Assembly (NCBI GenBank): GCA_947259705.1
Contig: CAMYNL010000006.1
Coordinates: 62,001-126,000 of the forward strand
Origin: an uncultured Gammaproteobacteria bacterium
GTDB taxonomy: Bacteria; Pseudomonadota; Gammaproteobacteria; Arenicellales; JAANXG01
Direction: 5' to 3'
Length of the DNA: 64,000 bases
Made by a program: the position numbers and the translations under genes. Positions within the stretch are counted from its first letter, which is position 1. The number at the start of each line of letters is the position of its first letter. The notes under the pieces are model-generated. The model worked only from the letters and a program-made list of their open reading frames with translations, ran no database searches and was not told where the DNA came from. Shown one piece after another: positions 45,368 through 52,667 of this stretch.

Positions 45368-47752
45368 ATGAGTATAGATTTCGGCGAATACATCTCTTGC
45401 TTCAACACCGAAGATTCCCCCGAACATAGGGAAGCCCTGGAGTCCTCCTGTCACGAGGCGGCGCGGGTGATGTCGCCGCGCGGCTTGCAGAATTACTTGG
45501 AAGGGATGCGCGCCATGTGCAGCCTCGGACGTGGTGAGGACCTGGTGCTGACCTACGCGCAGGAAATGCCGAGTGTGGCCAAGGAGGTGGGTGAGGACGT
45601 TATACCGGATGTGGTAACCAGCCTGATGAAGTTGGCCTCGCATACCTCGGGTACCGTCATCACCCTGATGATGGGTAACATGCCGCTCGCGGCTCGCCGT
45701 TTGGGGGACGTGGACGTGATGCGCGGTTATCTCAAGCTGCTGCATCAACTGGCCGGCAAGGCGCCGCGCGGCCTGCGACCAATGATGGAACATCTCGACG
45801 AGCTGCTCTCCAAGCTCACCCTCGGGGGTCTGCGTCGCTGGGCCCAGTGGGGTATGCAGGCGCACCAGCGCGACCTGGAGGGGCAGATGGCTTATTTCGG
45901 ACTGCGGACCGCCTCTTCGCGCTCGGTGTTGCAGAAAGAGCGCCGCGGCACACTGTTCATCGACAATCAGCGCAAACTCAACTTCTATCTGCGAGCGCTC
46001 TGGGCCCGTGCCTTTTTCATGCGGCCCACTTCGGGTGATTACGAGACGCGTCAGGGGCTCAAGCCCTATATCGAGGATTTTCAGATTCACTTGCCGGATG
46101 CCTTCGATTCCTTCCGCGGAATCGACGGCATAGAGGTCTTTCGCGCCGCCGCCGCGCACTGCGCCGCCCATATGGTGTACACGTGCGATCCGCTGAGCGC
46201 CGAGCAACTCAGTCCCGCGCAGATGAAATTTATTGAATTGTTCGAGGACGCACGTGCCGAGTACTTGGCAGGTCAGGAGTTTCCAGGCCTGAGAAAGTTA
46301 TGGTTGCGATTCTTCACCGCTGCACCCTCAGGCGACGACGATGTCGTCGATGTCCACCCGACGCTGGATCTGATGATGCGCATGGCGCGAGCGCTGTTGG
46401 ACACGGACTACCGCGATGAAGAAGAATTCATCAACGAGATCGCGGGTGCATTTCAACTGGAACTCGAAAAACACCCGGAACAAAACCGGATTAGTTGGAT
46501 GGCGGGCGTCGATTTCTATAACCGGCTCGCCGAGCGGACCGCGATTCCGGGACTGCGTCACATAGAGAACATGCCTATTCCCTACCGCGACGACAACCGC
46601 TATGTGTGGACGTTTACCGAAAACCTGTTCGCGTCGCAGGGTGTGGACTACTTGCCGGAGGCCGAAAAACAGGTCCGCCGGTATGTGAACATTATGGAGA
46701 TGGCCAACGAGGTGGACGTGCCGGGCGCGGGCGACGACGCACAAGAGATCTGGGTCTGCGCCGACGAGGTCTTCCCTTATGAGGACGAGGGCATCAGCTA
46801 TAACCAGATGGAGGGCAAGGAGCCGGTCTCGGAACCGTACCACTACGATGAATGGGACTACCGCGTACAGTTGGCGCGTCCCGAATGGGCGACGGTGATC
46901 GAACGCCGCCTGCCCAAGGGTGACCCGGAGGTGATGGACGAGATTCTGACTAAATATAAACCCATCGCCAGCCGTATTCGTCACTTGATCGATGTCTTGC
47001 AGCCGCAGGGGATCGTGCGCCGGCGCGGCTACGAGGAGGGCGAGGAATTGGACCTCAATGCCGCGGTGCGGGCGATGATCGATATACGGCGCGGCAACAT
47101 GCCCGACCCGCGCATCAGCATTCGTGTGACCCGGCATATCCGCGAGTTTGCGATCCTGGTATTGATGGACCTGTCTGAGTCCACCAACGAAAAAATCAGT
47201 GGCGAACCGGGCGCTGACGGTGACCAGGACGGACCCACCATCCTCGATCTGACACGGGAGTCTACCGGCCTGCTGGCTTGGGCGGTTGACTCGATTGGAG
47301 ACGCCTTCGCGGTGCACGGTTTCGCCTCCGACGGCCGCCACGACGTCCAGTATTACCGCTTCAAGGACTTCAATCGGCCCTACGACGACGAGTCCAAGGC
47401 GCGCCTCGCCGGCATGCGCGGGGGACTATCCACGCGTATGGGTGCCGCACTTCGCCACGCCGGTTGGCACCTCAGCCAGCAGCCGGCGCAGAAGCGTCTG
47501 GTGTTGCTGATCACCGACGGTGAACCGGCCGATATCGACGAGCGCGATCCGCAATACCTGCGACACGATACGAAAAAGGCGGTGGAAGATCTGGCGAGGC
47601 AGGGCATTTACACTTATTGCCTCACTTTGGATCCGTTGGCGGATCGTTACGTCGCAAGGATCTTTGGAGAGAACCACTACTCCATCGTGGATCATGTCGA
47701 ACGCCTGCCGGAGCGTCTGCCCGCGGTATTTGCCGCCATCACCGGGGGTTGA
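45368..47752 (+). CDS. cbbO: RuBisCO activase adaptor CbbO (VWA protein)
   Basis: 794 residues. Large helical N-terminal part, acidic middle segment, and a C-terminal von Willebrand A domain (from about residue 590) with the MIDAS motif Asp601-Leu-Ser603-Glu-Ser605 and a later LLITDGEPADI. The MIDAS binds the RuBisCO large subunit while CbbQ supplies ATP hydrolysis. 73-bp gap from cbbQ, same operon. Confidence 0.96.
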   Translation: MSIDFGEYISCFNTEDSPEHREALESSCHEAARVMSPRGLQNYLEGMRAMCSLGRGEDLVLTYAQEMPSVAKEVGEDVIPDVVTSLMKLASHTSGTVITLMMGNMPLAARRLGDVDVMRGYLKLLHQLAGKAPRGLRPMMEHLDELLSKLTLGGLRRWAQWGMQAHQRDLEGQMAYFGLRTASSRSVLQKERRGTLFIDNQRKLNFYLRALWARAFFMRPTSGDYETRQGLKPYIEDFQIHLPDAFDSFRGIDGIEVFRAAAAHCAAHMVYTCDPLSAEQLSPAQMKFIELFEDARAEYLAGQEFPGLRKLWLRFFTAAPSGDDDVVDVHPTLDLMMRMARALLDTDYRDEEEFINEIAGAFQLELEKHPEQNRISWMAGVDFYNRLAERTAIPGLRHIENMPIPYRDDNRYVWTFTENLFASQGVDYLPEAEKQVRRYVNIMEMANEVDVPGAGDDAQEIWVCADEVFPYEDEGISYNQMEGKEPVSEPYHYDEWDYRVQLARPEWATVIERRLPKGDPEVMDEILTKYKPIASRIRHLIDVLQPQGIVRRRGYEEGEELDLNAAVRAMIDIRRGNMPDPRISIRVTRHIREFAILVLMDLSESTNEKISGEPGADGDQDGPTILDLTRESTGLLAWAVDSIGDAFAVHGFASDGRHDVQYYRFKDFNRPYDDESKARLAGMRGGLSTRMGAALRHAGWHLSQQPAQKRLVLLITDGEPADIDERDPQYLRHDTKKAVEDLARQGIYTYCLTLDPLADRYVARIFGENHYSIVDHVERLPERLPAVFAAITGG

Positions 47753-47815
47753 GGCGGTGCCGCCTGACCGCTCCTTCCAGTTGCGGCGGCCCCCGCGGCG
47801 GGTCGCCGGGGCGCC

Positions 47816-48151
47816 ATGAGCGTGGACGTCAAGCAGTTCGCGCGCACCGTGAGGTGGTCCGAGGAGCAGATCCGGCGCAGGCTGCAGCATTGCCAGCGGC
47901 AGGGCTGGGCCGTGGTCATCGAGCATACCGCGGACGCGAGCGCCGGTAACCGCTACTGGGACCGCTGGGGCGTGCCGCTCCACGACCCCGAGGACCCCGG
48001 GCCGGCCCTGCAGGAGATCAACGCCTGCCGGGCCGCCTTTCCGGCACATTACATTCGGGTCATCGCCTGCGAGGCGGGTCGCGGTCAGGCAACGATCAGG
48101 CAAAGCCTGCTGGTCCACTCCCCCGAGGGACAAGGTAACGGGGCTGGATGA
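47816..48151 (+). CDS. Stand-alone RuBisCO small-subunit-like protein
   Basis: 111 residues that align with CbbS through most of their length. IRRRLQHCQRQGWAVVIEH matches [29 protein letters not shown] matches [10 protein letters not shown], and NACRAAFPAHYIRVIACE matches [18 protein letters not shown]. The CbbS N-terminal arm is absent and several positions diverge. It lies 63 bp after cbbO. SSU-like modules elsewhere (CcmM) bind RuBisCO, so a binding, assembly or regulatory role is plausible. The place corresponds to cbbN in the cbbLSQON operon of Nitrosomonas, but I cannot confirm homology. Confidence 0.75.
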   Translation: MSVDVKQFARTVRWSEEQIRRRLQHCQRQGWAVVIEHTADASAGNRYWDRWGVPLHDPEDPGPALQEINACRAAFPAHYIRVIACEAGRGQATIRQSLLVHSPEGQGNGAG

Positions 48152-48154
48152 TCG

Positions 48155-48511
48155 ATGTCTGACCGACGCCGGCTGGTCATGCGCGCCCTGCCCAAGACGG
48201 TTGATGCCCGGTACTACAACCGCGTGCGGCTGGCGCTGATTCGCCTCGGCAGCCCGCTGCGGGTGGAGTTGCCCGAACTCGGGCATGCCGTGATGGTCCT
48301 GTGTTCCCGGGAATGGGTGTGCCTGGACCACAGCCGTGACGAACGACCGCTGATGGCCTGGAGGGATTTCGAGGTCAGCAGCCGCGACGCGTTGCATGAG
48401 CCCATCCGCTGTACTCTGGAGCTCTATCACACCCATGCCGGTATGTTGATGGGCAGTGCCCTGCAGGCACTGGACCGCGCCTTGGCGGAACAACTCACGG
48501 GGCAGGGATAA
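48155..48511 (+). CDS. Unknown protein at the end of the cbb operon
   Basis: 118 residues, no family recognised. It is Arg- and Leu-rich, with RALPKTVDARYYNRVRLALIRLGSPLRVELPE split by a short turn, CSREWVCLDHS, and a helical C-terminus ending LDRALAEQLTGQG. No signal peptide or membrane helix is seen. It starts 3 bp after the small-subunit-like gene, so the two are almost certainly co-translated. A role linked to RuBisCO is inferred from position only. Confidence 0.7.
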   Translation: MSDRRRLVMRALPKTVDARYYNRVRLALIRLGSPLRVELPELGHAVMVLCSREWVCLDHSRDERPLMAWRDFEVSSRDALHEPIRCTLELYHTHAGMLMGSALQALDRALAEQLTGQG

Positions 48512-48827
48512 AGCCCTGGTCCGGCCCGTCTTTGCCACCACGATACCTGACGATTGCCCAGGCATCACCGCGGATGTCCCCTCCGTGTCACTTCGTTGTC
48601 GGTCGCCATTGCCCCGCCACGGAGCTGGCTGACGGTTCCGCTGCGCGCTTTTCTGCCAAACGGTCGGGGGTGGCAGACCGGGCGCCCCAGGCAAGGACCG
48701 GCATCGCGATCCAGATGGCCTGTTTTCCTGATTTCCGATTTTTTTGATTTGAATCAACCCGGATATGGCCCGCACTGCTAGATTCAGCTGTACGAACAAC
48801 TTATATAACTTAAAAAGGAGTGTAGAT
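48512..48827. other. Control region upstream of the respiratory operon
   Basis: 316 bp. The first two-thirds show nothing recognisable. The last 90 bp contain the FNR-type box, a -10-like element and a strong ribosome-binding site AAAAAGGAG 8 nt before the ATG at 48828. Confidence 0.6.
48744..48757 (+). promoter_or_regulatory. Perfect FNR/ANR box with class II spacing
   Basis: TTGATTTGAATCAA matches the FNR consensus TTGATNNNNATCAA at every fixed position. A -10-like TAGATT at 48779-48784 predicts a transcript start near 48791-48792, which puts the box centre at about -41.5, the class II activator position. Confidence 0.85.
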
Positions 48828-50156
48828 ATGCACGCACCTATCAAACCGATCGTGCTGGTGCCCCTCGCGGCGACGTTGGTGGCGGGGCTTGCCGGCACCG
48901 CCAGTGCTGCGGCACCGAGCGACTGGTCGGCGGTCCCTAGTCAGACCTTGAAGCTCCACTTCCCCGGACAGTCCAGCTACCAGTGGCTGCGCAGCAAGGA
49001 GCACAAGCGTGCCGTCAAGAAAACGGTCCAGGGAGACAGCTGTGTCTCGTGCCACGAGGACGAGGAAGCAGAGCTCGGCCAGACGATGGTGAGCGGCGAC
49101 AGACTGGAGCCCCACCCCATCGAAGGTAAGCAGCCGGTGATCGAGCTGGTGGTCCAGGCTGCCCATGACAGCGACAACCTCTACCTCCGCTTCCAGTGGA
49201 AGACCCGCAACTCCTTTGCCGGAACCGCGCACCCCCATTGGCGTTTCGATGGCAAGGACTGGAAGCAGATCGGTTGGCCGATGCTCCACAAGAAGGTTTG
49301 GAAGGAGGGCCAGCCAGCGATCTATGAAGACCGCCTGTCGATGATGATTGACGACGGCAGCGTGCCAATGTTCGCCGAGCAGGGCTGCTGGTTGACCTGC
49401 CATGACGGCGCACGCGACATGCAGGATGTCGCCGGCGCAGACCAGGTCAAGGCACACCCGCTGCTGGGTAAGACACTGAAGAAAAAGGATGTACGTAAAT
49501 ATCTGCCGGCATCGCGCACCGACGAAGCGGTTTCGTGGGACGCCACCAAGACCGCCGAGGAGATCGCGGCCATCAAGGCGGCCGGAGGTTTCGTGGACCT
49601 GATGCACTGGCGCGGGCACCGCTCCAACCCGGTGGGTATGGCCGACGACGGCTACGTGCTCGAGTATCGATTGTTTGACGACGGCAAGAAGATGTTCAGC
49701 AAGAACTGGGATAAAGCCAAGAACCAGCCCAAGTATATGTTCGATGCGAAGAAGGTCGGGTTCAAGTCGAAGACCATGGATAAGCTACGTGACCCCGCCG
49801 CCCCGCCGGCGCTGATAGTCGAGGAAAATGCGGCGCCGTTCGATCCCAATGCCGGTTGGAAGGAAGGCGACATGATCCCTGAGTATTACGTGACCCGCAC
49901 CGGAGCCAGCGGCTCCGCGGCGGACAATAGCGACGCGACCGGTACCTGGGCAGACGGCATGTGGACGGTGCTGTGGACCCGTAAGCTCGACACCGGCCAC
50001 CCGCAAGACGACAAGATCATGAAGGTGGGCGGGACGTACACCTTCGGGTTCGCGGTACATGACGACAACATCACGACCCGTGGCCATCACGTGTCATGGC
50101 CGATGTCCGTTGGCATTGGGACAGAGGCGGAAATCACCGCAGTCACCGTGAAGTAA
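48828..50156 (+). CDS. Exported haem protein with ethylbenzene-dehydrogenase-type haem domain
   Basis: 442 residues with an N-terminal Sec signal peptide (PIVLVPLAATLVAGLAGTASA, cleavage after about residue 27). The body resembles the EB_dh/DMSO-reductase gamma-like haem-binding fold (PVIELVVQAAHDSDNLYLRFQWK, RLSMMIDDG, VDLMHWRGHRSNPVGMADDGY, TYTFGFAVHDDN). Two possible covalent haem sites are seen: C72-V-S-C75-H76 and the unusual C187-W-L-T-C191-H192 (CX3CH). It probably shuttles electrons in the periplasm to or from the molybdoenzyme encoded last in the operon. First gene behind the FNR box. Confidence 0.8.
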   Translation: MHAPIKPIVLVPLAATLVAGLAGTASAAAPSDWSAVPSQTLKLHFPGQSSYQWLRSKEHKRAVKKTVQGDSCVSCHEDEEAELGQTMVSGDRLEPHPIEGKQPVIELVVQAAHDSDNLYLRFQWKTRNSFAGTAHPHWRFDGKDWKQIGWPMLHKKVWKEGQPAIYEDRLSMMIDDGSVPMFAEQGCWLTCHDGARDMQDVAGADQVKAHPLLGKTLKKKDVRKYLPASRTDEAVSWDATKTAEEIAAIKAAGGFVDLMHWRGHRSNPVGMADDGYVLEYRLFDDGKKMFSKNWDKAKNQPKYMFDAKKVGFKSKTMDKLRDPAAPPALIVEENAAPFDPNAGWKEGDMIPEYYVTRTGASGSAADNSDATGTWADGMWTVLWTRKLDTGHPQDDKIMKVGGTYTFGFAVHDDNITTRGHHVSWPMSVGIGTEAEITAVTVK

Positions 50157-50251
50157 GCCGGATCCGGGAACTCGCGCCGGCCGGTGGCAAAACCGGCCGG
50201 CGGGAAACCGGGACGAACACTTAACTGCAGCTCAATCCAATCAGGGCGGCC

Positions 50252-50929
50252 ATGTCGTTTCGTCGGATGTTTTCGCGCCGTTTCGCAGCCGTTGCCGGCA
50301 CGATCTTCGCGGTGGCGGTGATCGCCTGGCTGTTCGCCTACGAACCGGTGACCCGCAACCTGGTGGCCTCGGAGGCAGTATGCACCTACTGCCACCTAGA
50401 ACAGGAATATGTCCCCACGGCGCGGCTGTCGTTCTCTTCCACCCACCCCATCGAACCAAAGGAGGGAGAGTCCCTGGCGCTGTGTGTCGATTGCCACCTG
50501 CCGGAAGGGTTTTGGGCGGCCACGTTTACCTATACCCACTACTTGAGCATGACCGATCTGTTCGGACACTTCCGCGACCGAGCATCGGAGCGGGCGGGGG
50601 ACTGGATCCCGGCCGGCGCGGCGCGCGCTTACCGGGCGCGGGACCGGCTGTTCGAATACGACAGCGTAACCTGCCGCGTCTGCCACATCGAGGCGGAGAT
50701 CAAGCCCAAGCGCAAGCGCGGCAAGAAGGCGCACAAGGAAGCGCTGGAAAACAAGGAAACCTGCATCGAATGCCATGACAACATGGTCCACCGGTACGTC
50801 GATCTTCGTCCGGACGCGTTCCAAACGCCCGAGCATTCGGAGACCTCCGGTTCCCTGCCGCCGAATGGCGGCGGACGAGTGGCTGCTGCCAGCCTGCAAG
50901 GGGTGTCCACCTTGCGCAGGGGAGAGTGA
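50252..50929 (+). CDS. NapC/NirT-family tetrahaem cytochrome c
   Basis: 225 residues. One N-terminal membrane anchor (FAAVAGTIFAVAVIAWLFAY) and four CXXCH motifs at Cys44-His48, Cys78-His82, Cys141-His145 and Cys171-His175. NapC/NirT proteins pass electrons between the quinone pool and periplasmic enzymes. A Lys/Arg-rich insert (PKRKRGKKAHK) lies between haems 3 and 4. The C-terminus after residue 190 is low-complexity. Its stop overlaps the next start (TGATG). Confidence 0.9.
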   Translation: MSFRRMFSRRFAAVAGTIFAVAVIAWLFAYEPVTRNLVASEAVCTYCHLEQEYVPTARLSFSSTHPIEPKEGESLALCVDCHLPEGFWAATFTYTHYLSMTDLFGHFRDRASERAGDWIPAGAARAYRARDRLFEYDSVTCRVCHIEAEIKPKRKRGKKAHKEALENKETCIECHDNMVHRYVDLRPDAFQTPEHSETSGSLPPNGGGRVAAASLQGVSTLRRGE

Positions 50930-51693
50930 TGTTTAATGCTAAAAACGTCGTTGCTGCGCGCCGGCACTTCGTGAAGGCCCTGGCCGCTGGCGTGGCGGCA
51001 GTCGCGGCCACTGTCAGCGGGGCGTCACGGGGCGCGGCCGCCGCCGCGACACCAAAGAAGACCAAACGCCAGTACGGGATGGTCATCGACGTGCGCCGGT
51101 GCATCGGCTGCCACGCGTGCACCGTAGCCTGCAAGAGCGAGTTCGGCGTACCGCTCGGGTTTACCCGGTCCTGGGTCGAGTATACGGAAAAAGGGACTTA
51201 TCCCAATGTCGGCCGGAGCTTTCTGCCCCGGCTGTGCAACCACTGTTCCGAGCCGCCCTGCGTCAGCGTATGTCCCACCAATGCTACCTACCGGCGTCCC
51301 CAGGACGGTATCGTGGTCATCGACGACGGGCTGTGCATCGGCTGCAAATACTGCATCCAGGCCTGTCCTTACGATGCGCGCTTCCTGAATCCAGTGACCG
51401 GTTTCGCCGACAAGTGTGATTTCTGCATCCACCGCGTCTCGCAGGGCGTGGAACCGGCCTGCGTCAATACCTGTATCGGCGGTGCCCGCATATTCGGTGA
51501 TCTGAGCGATCCCGGCAGCACCGTGTCGAAGTTAATCTCCAAGAATCGGGTCACGGTCCTGCGGCGGGAAATGGGGACGCTGCCCAACGTCTACTATATC
51601 GGCGCCGACCACACCGACGAACTCGACGCCAGCCGGCCCGAACTGCGGCAGGTCCACGTAATCACCCACCGCAAGCAGCGGCAGAGGAGATAG
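50929..51693 (+). CDS. Four-cluster [4Fe-4S] electron-transfer subunit (PsrB/TtrB/NrfC-like)
   Basis: 254 residues. A twin-arginine-like N-terminus (ARRHFVKALAAGVAAVAATVSG) is followed by four Cys groups: CIGCHACTVAC, CNHCSEPPCVSVCP, CIGCKYCIQACP and CDFCIHR with CVNTC. It would wire the molybdenum subunit to the NrfD-like membrane subunit. ATG at 50929 is preferred over the GTG one codon earlier. nrfD-like gene starts 2 bp after its stop. Confidence 0.9.
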   Translation: MFNAKNVVAARRHFVKALAAGVAAVAATVSGASRGAAAAATPKKTKRQYGMVIDVRRCIGCHACTVACKSEFGVPLGFTRSWVEYTEKGTYPNVGRSFLPRLCNHCSEPPCVSVCPTNATYRRPQDGIVVIDDGLCIGCKYCIQACPYDARFLNPVTGFADKCDFCIHRVSQGVEPACVNTCIGGARIFGDLSDPGSTVSKLISKNRVTVLRREMGTLPNVYYIGADHTDELDASRPELRQVHVITHRKQRQRR

Positions 51694-51695
51694 TC

Positions 51696-52649
51696 ATGGG
51701 GCATGAACTCGCCTGGGAGCTGCCGGTGATTCTTTATCTGTTCCTGGCCGGGTTGGGCGCCGGCACCGTGACCGTGAGCGCCTCTGTCCTGCTACGCGGC
51801 GGCGGCGGCGGATTCGGCGGCCGCCATTTTGCCATTGCCCGCTACGGCGCGCTGATCGGCCCGCTGCCGGTGCTCGTCGGCACCTTTTTCATTGTTTTCG
51901 AACTGGGGCGCCCGTTTCGGGCGCTGAACCTGTTCAAGCTCGTCAACCTGTCACCGATGAGTATCGGGTCCTGGTTGCTGGGGTTGTTCATCGTAGTCAG
52001 CCTGCTGTATGCCCTGCTCTTCCTGCCCTGGCCGACGAGTATTTCCGAGCGACTGCAGCCCTGGCGCAAGGCGTTGTCTTGGGTCTGCGTCCCGCTGGGG
52101 ATCGGCGTTGCCGTGTATACGGGCGTGTTGCTCGGCGCCATGGCGGCGCGACCGTTTTGGAACTCGCCGATCCTGGCGCTGCTGTTCCTGGTCTCGGCTC
52201 TGTCCACCGGCATCGCCACGATCATCCTCGCTCAGACCCTGCTGTACAAGCCACCGCCTGATGATCCGAGGGCGAAAAAGCTTTTCCATGAAAGCGGATA
52301 CCTGCTCACCGCCTCCGACGTAATGCTGATCGGGTTCGAGCTGTTGGTGATCTTCCTGTTCATCATGTACGCCTACTTGACCGTGGGCAACGCCAGATAC
52401 GCGATTGCGGTGATTCTTCCGGGGGGCGATCTGGCAGCTCCGTTTTGGCTGTGGGTGGTGTTGGTCGGGCTGCTGGTTCCGGCCCTCGTCGAGTTGTTCT
52501 ACGTGGTTCCCAAGCTCCTCTACCGACGTGACTACGCGGCGCCGCGGGTAGTGGAGCTGGCGGTGCCGATAGCCGTGCTGGTGGGAGGCTTCATGCTGCG
52601 ATATGTGGTCGTCGTCGCCGGTCAGGTGACTGGCCCGGTGGGGCTTTAA
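51696..52649 (+). CDS. NrfD/PsrC-family membrane subunit
   Basis: 317 residues with eight or nine hydrophobic helices (for example LPVILYLFLAGLGAGTVTVSA, LIGPLPVLVGTFFIVFELGRP and VMLIGFELLVIFLFIMYAYL). The conserved ELGRPFRALNLFKLVN segment is typical of NrfD/PsrC. Such subunits exchange electrons with quinone without haem. With the Fe-S and Mo subunits it forms a complex of the polysulfide/tetrathionate reductase type. Confidence 0.9.
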   Translation: MGHELAWELPVILYLFLAGLGAGTVTVSASVLLRGGGGGFGGRHFAIARYGALIGPLPVLVGTFFIVFELGRPFRALNLFKLVNLSPMSIGSWLLGLFIVVSLLYALLFLPWPTSISERLQPWRKALSWVCVPLGIGVAVYTGVLLGAMAARPFWNSPILALLFLVSALSTGIATIILAQTLLYKPPPDDPRAKKLFHESGYLLTASDVMLIGFELLVIFLFIMYAYLTVGNARYAIAVILPGGDLAAPFWLWVVLVGLLVPALVELFYVVPKLLYRRDYAAPRVVELAVPIAVLVGGFMLRYVVVVAGQVTGPVGL

Positions 52650-52667
52650 GGATAGCGAGGGTACATC

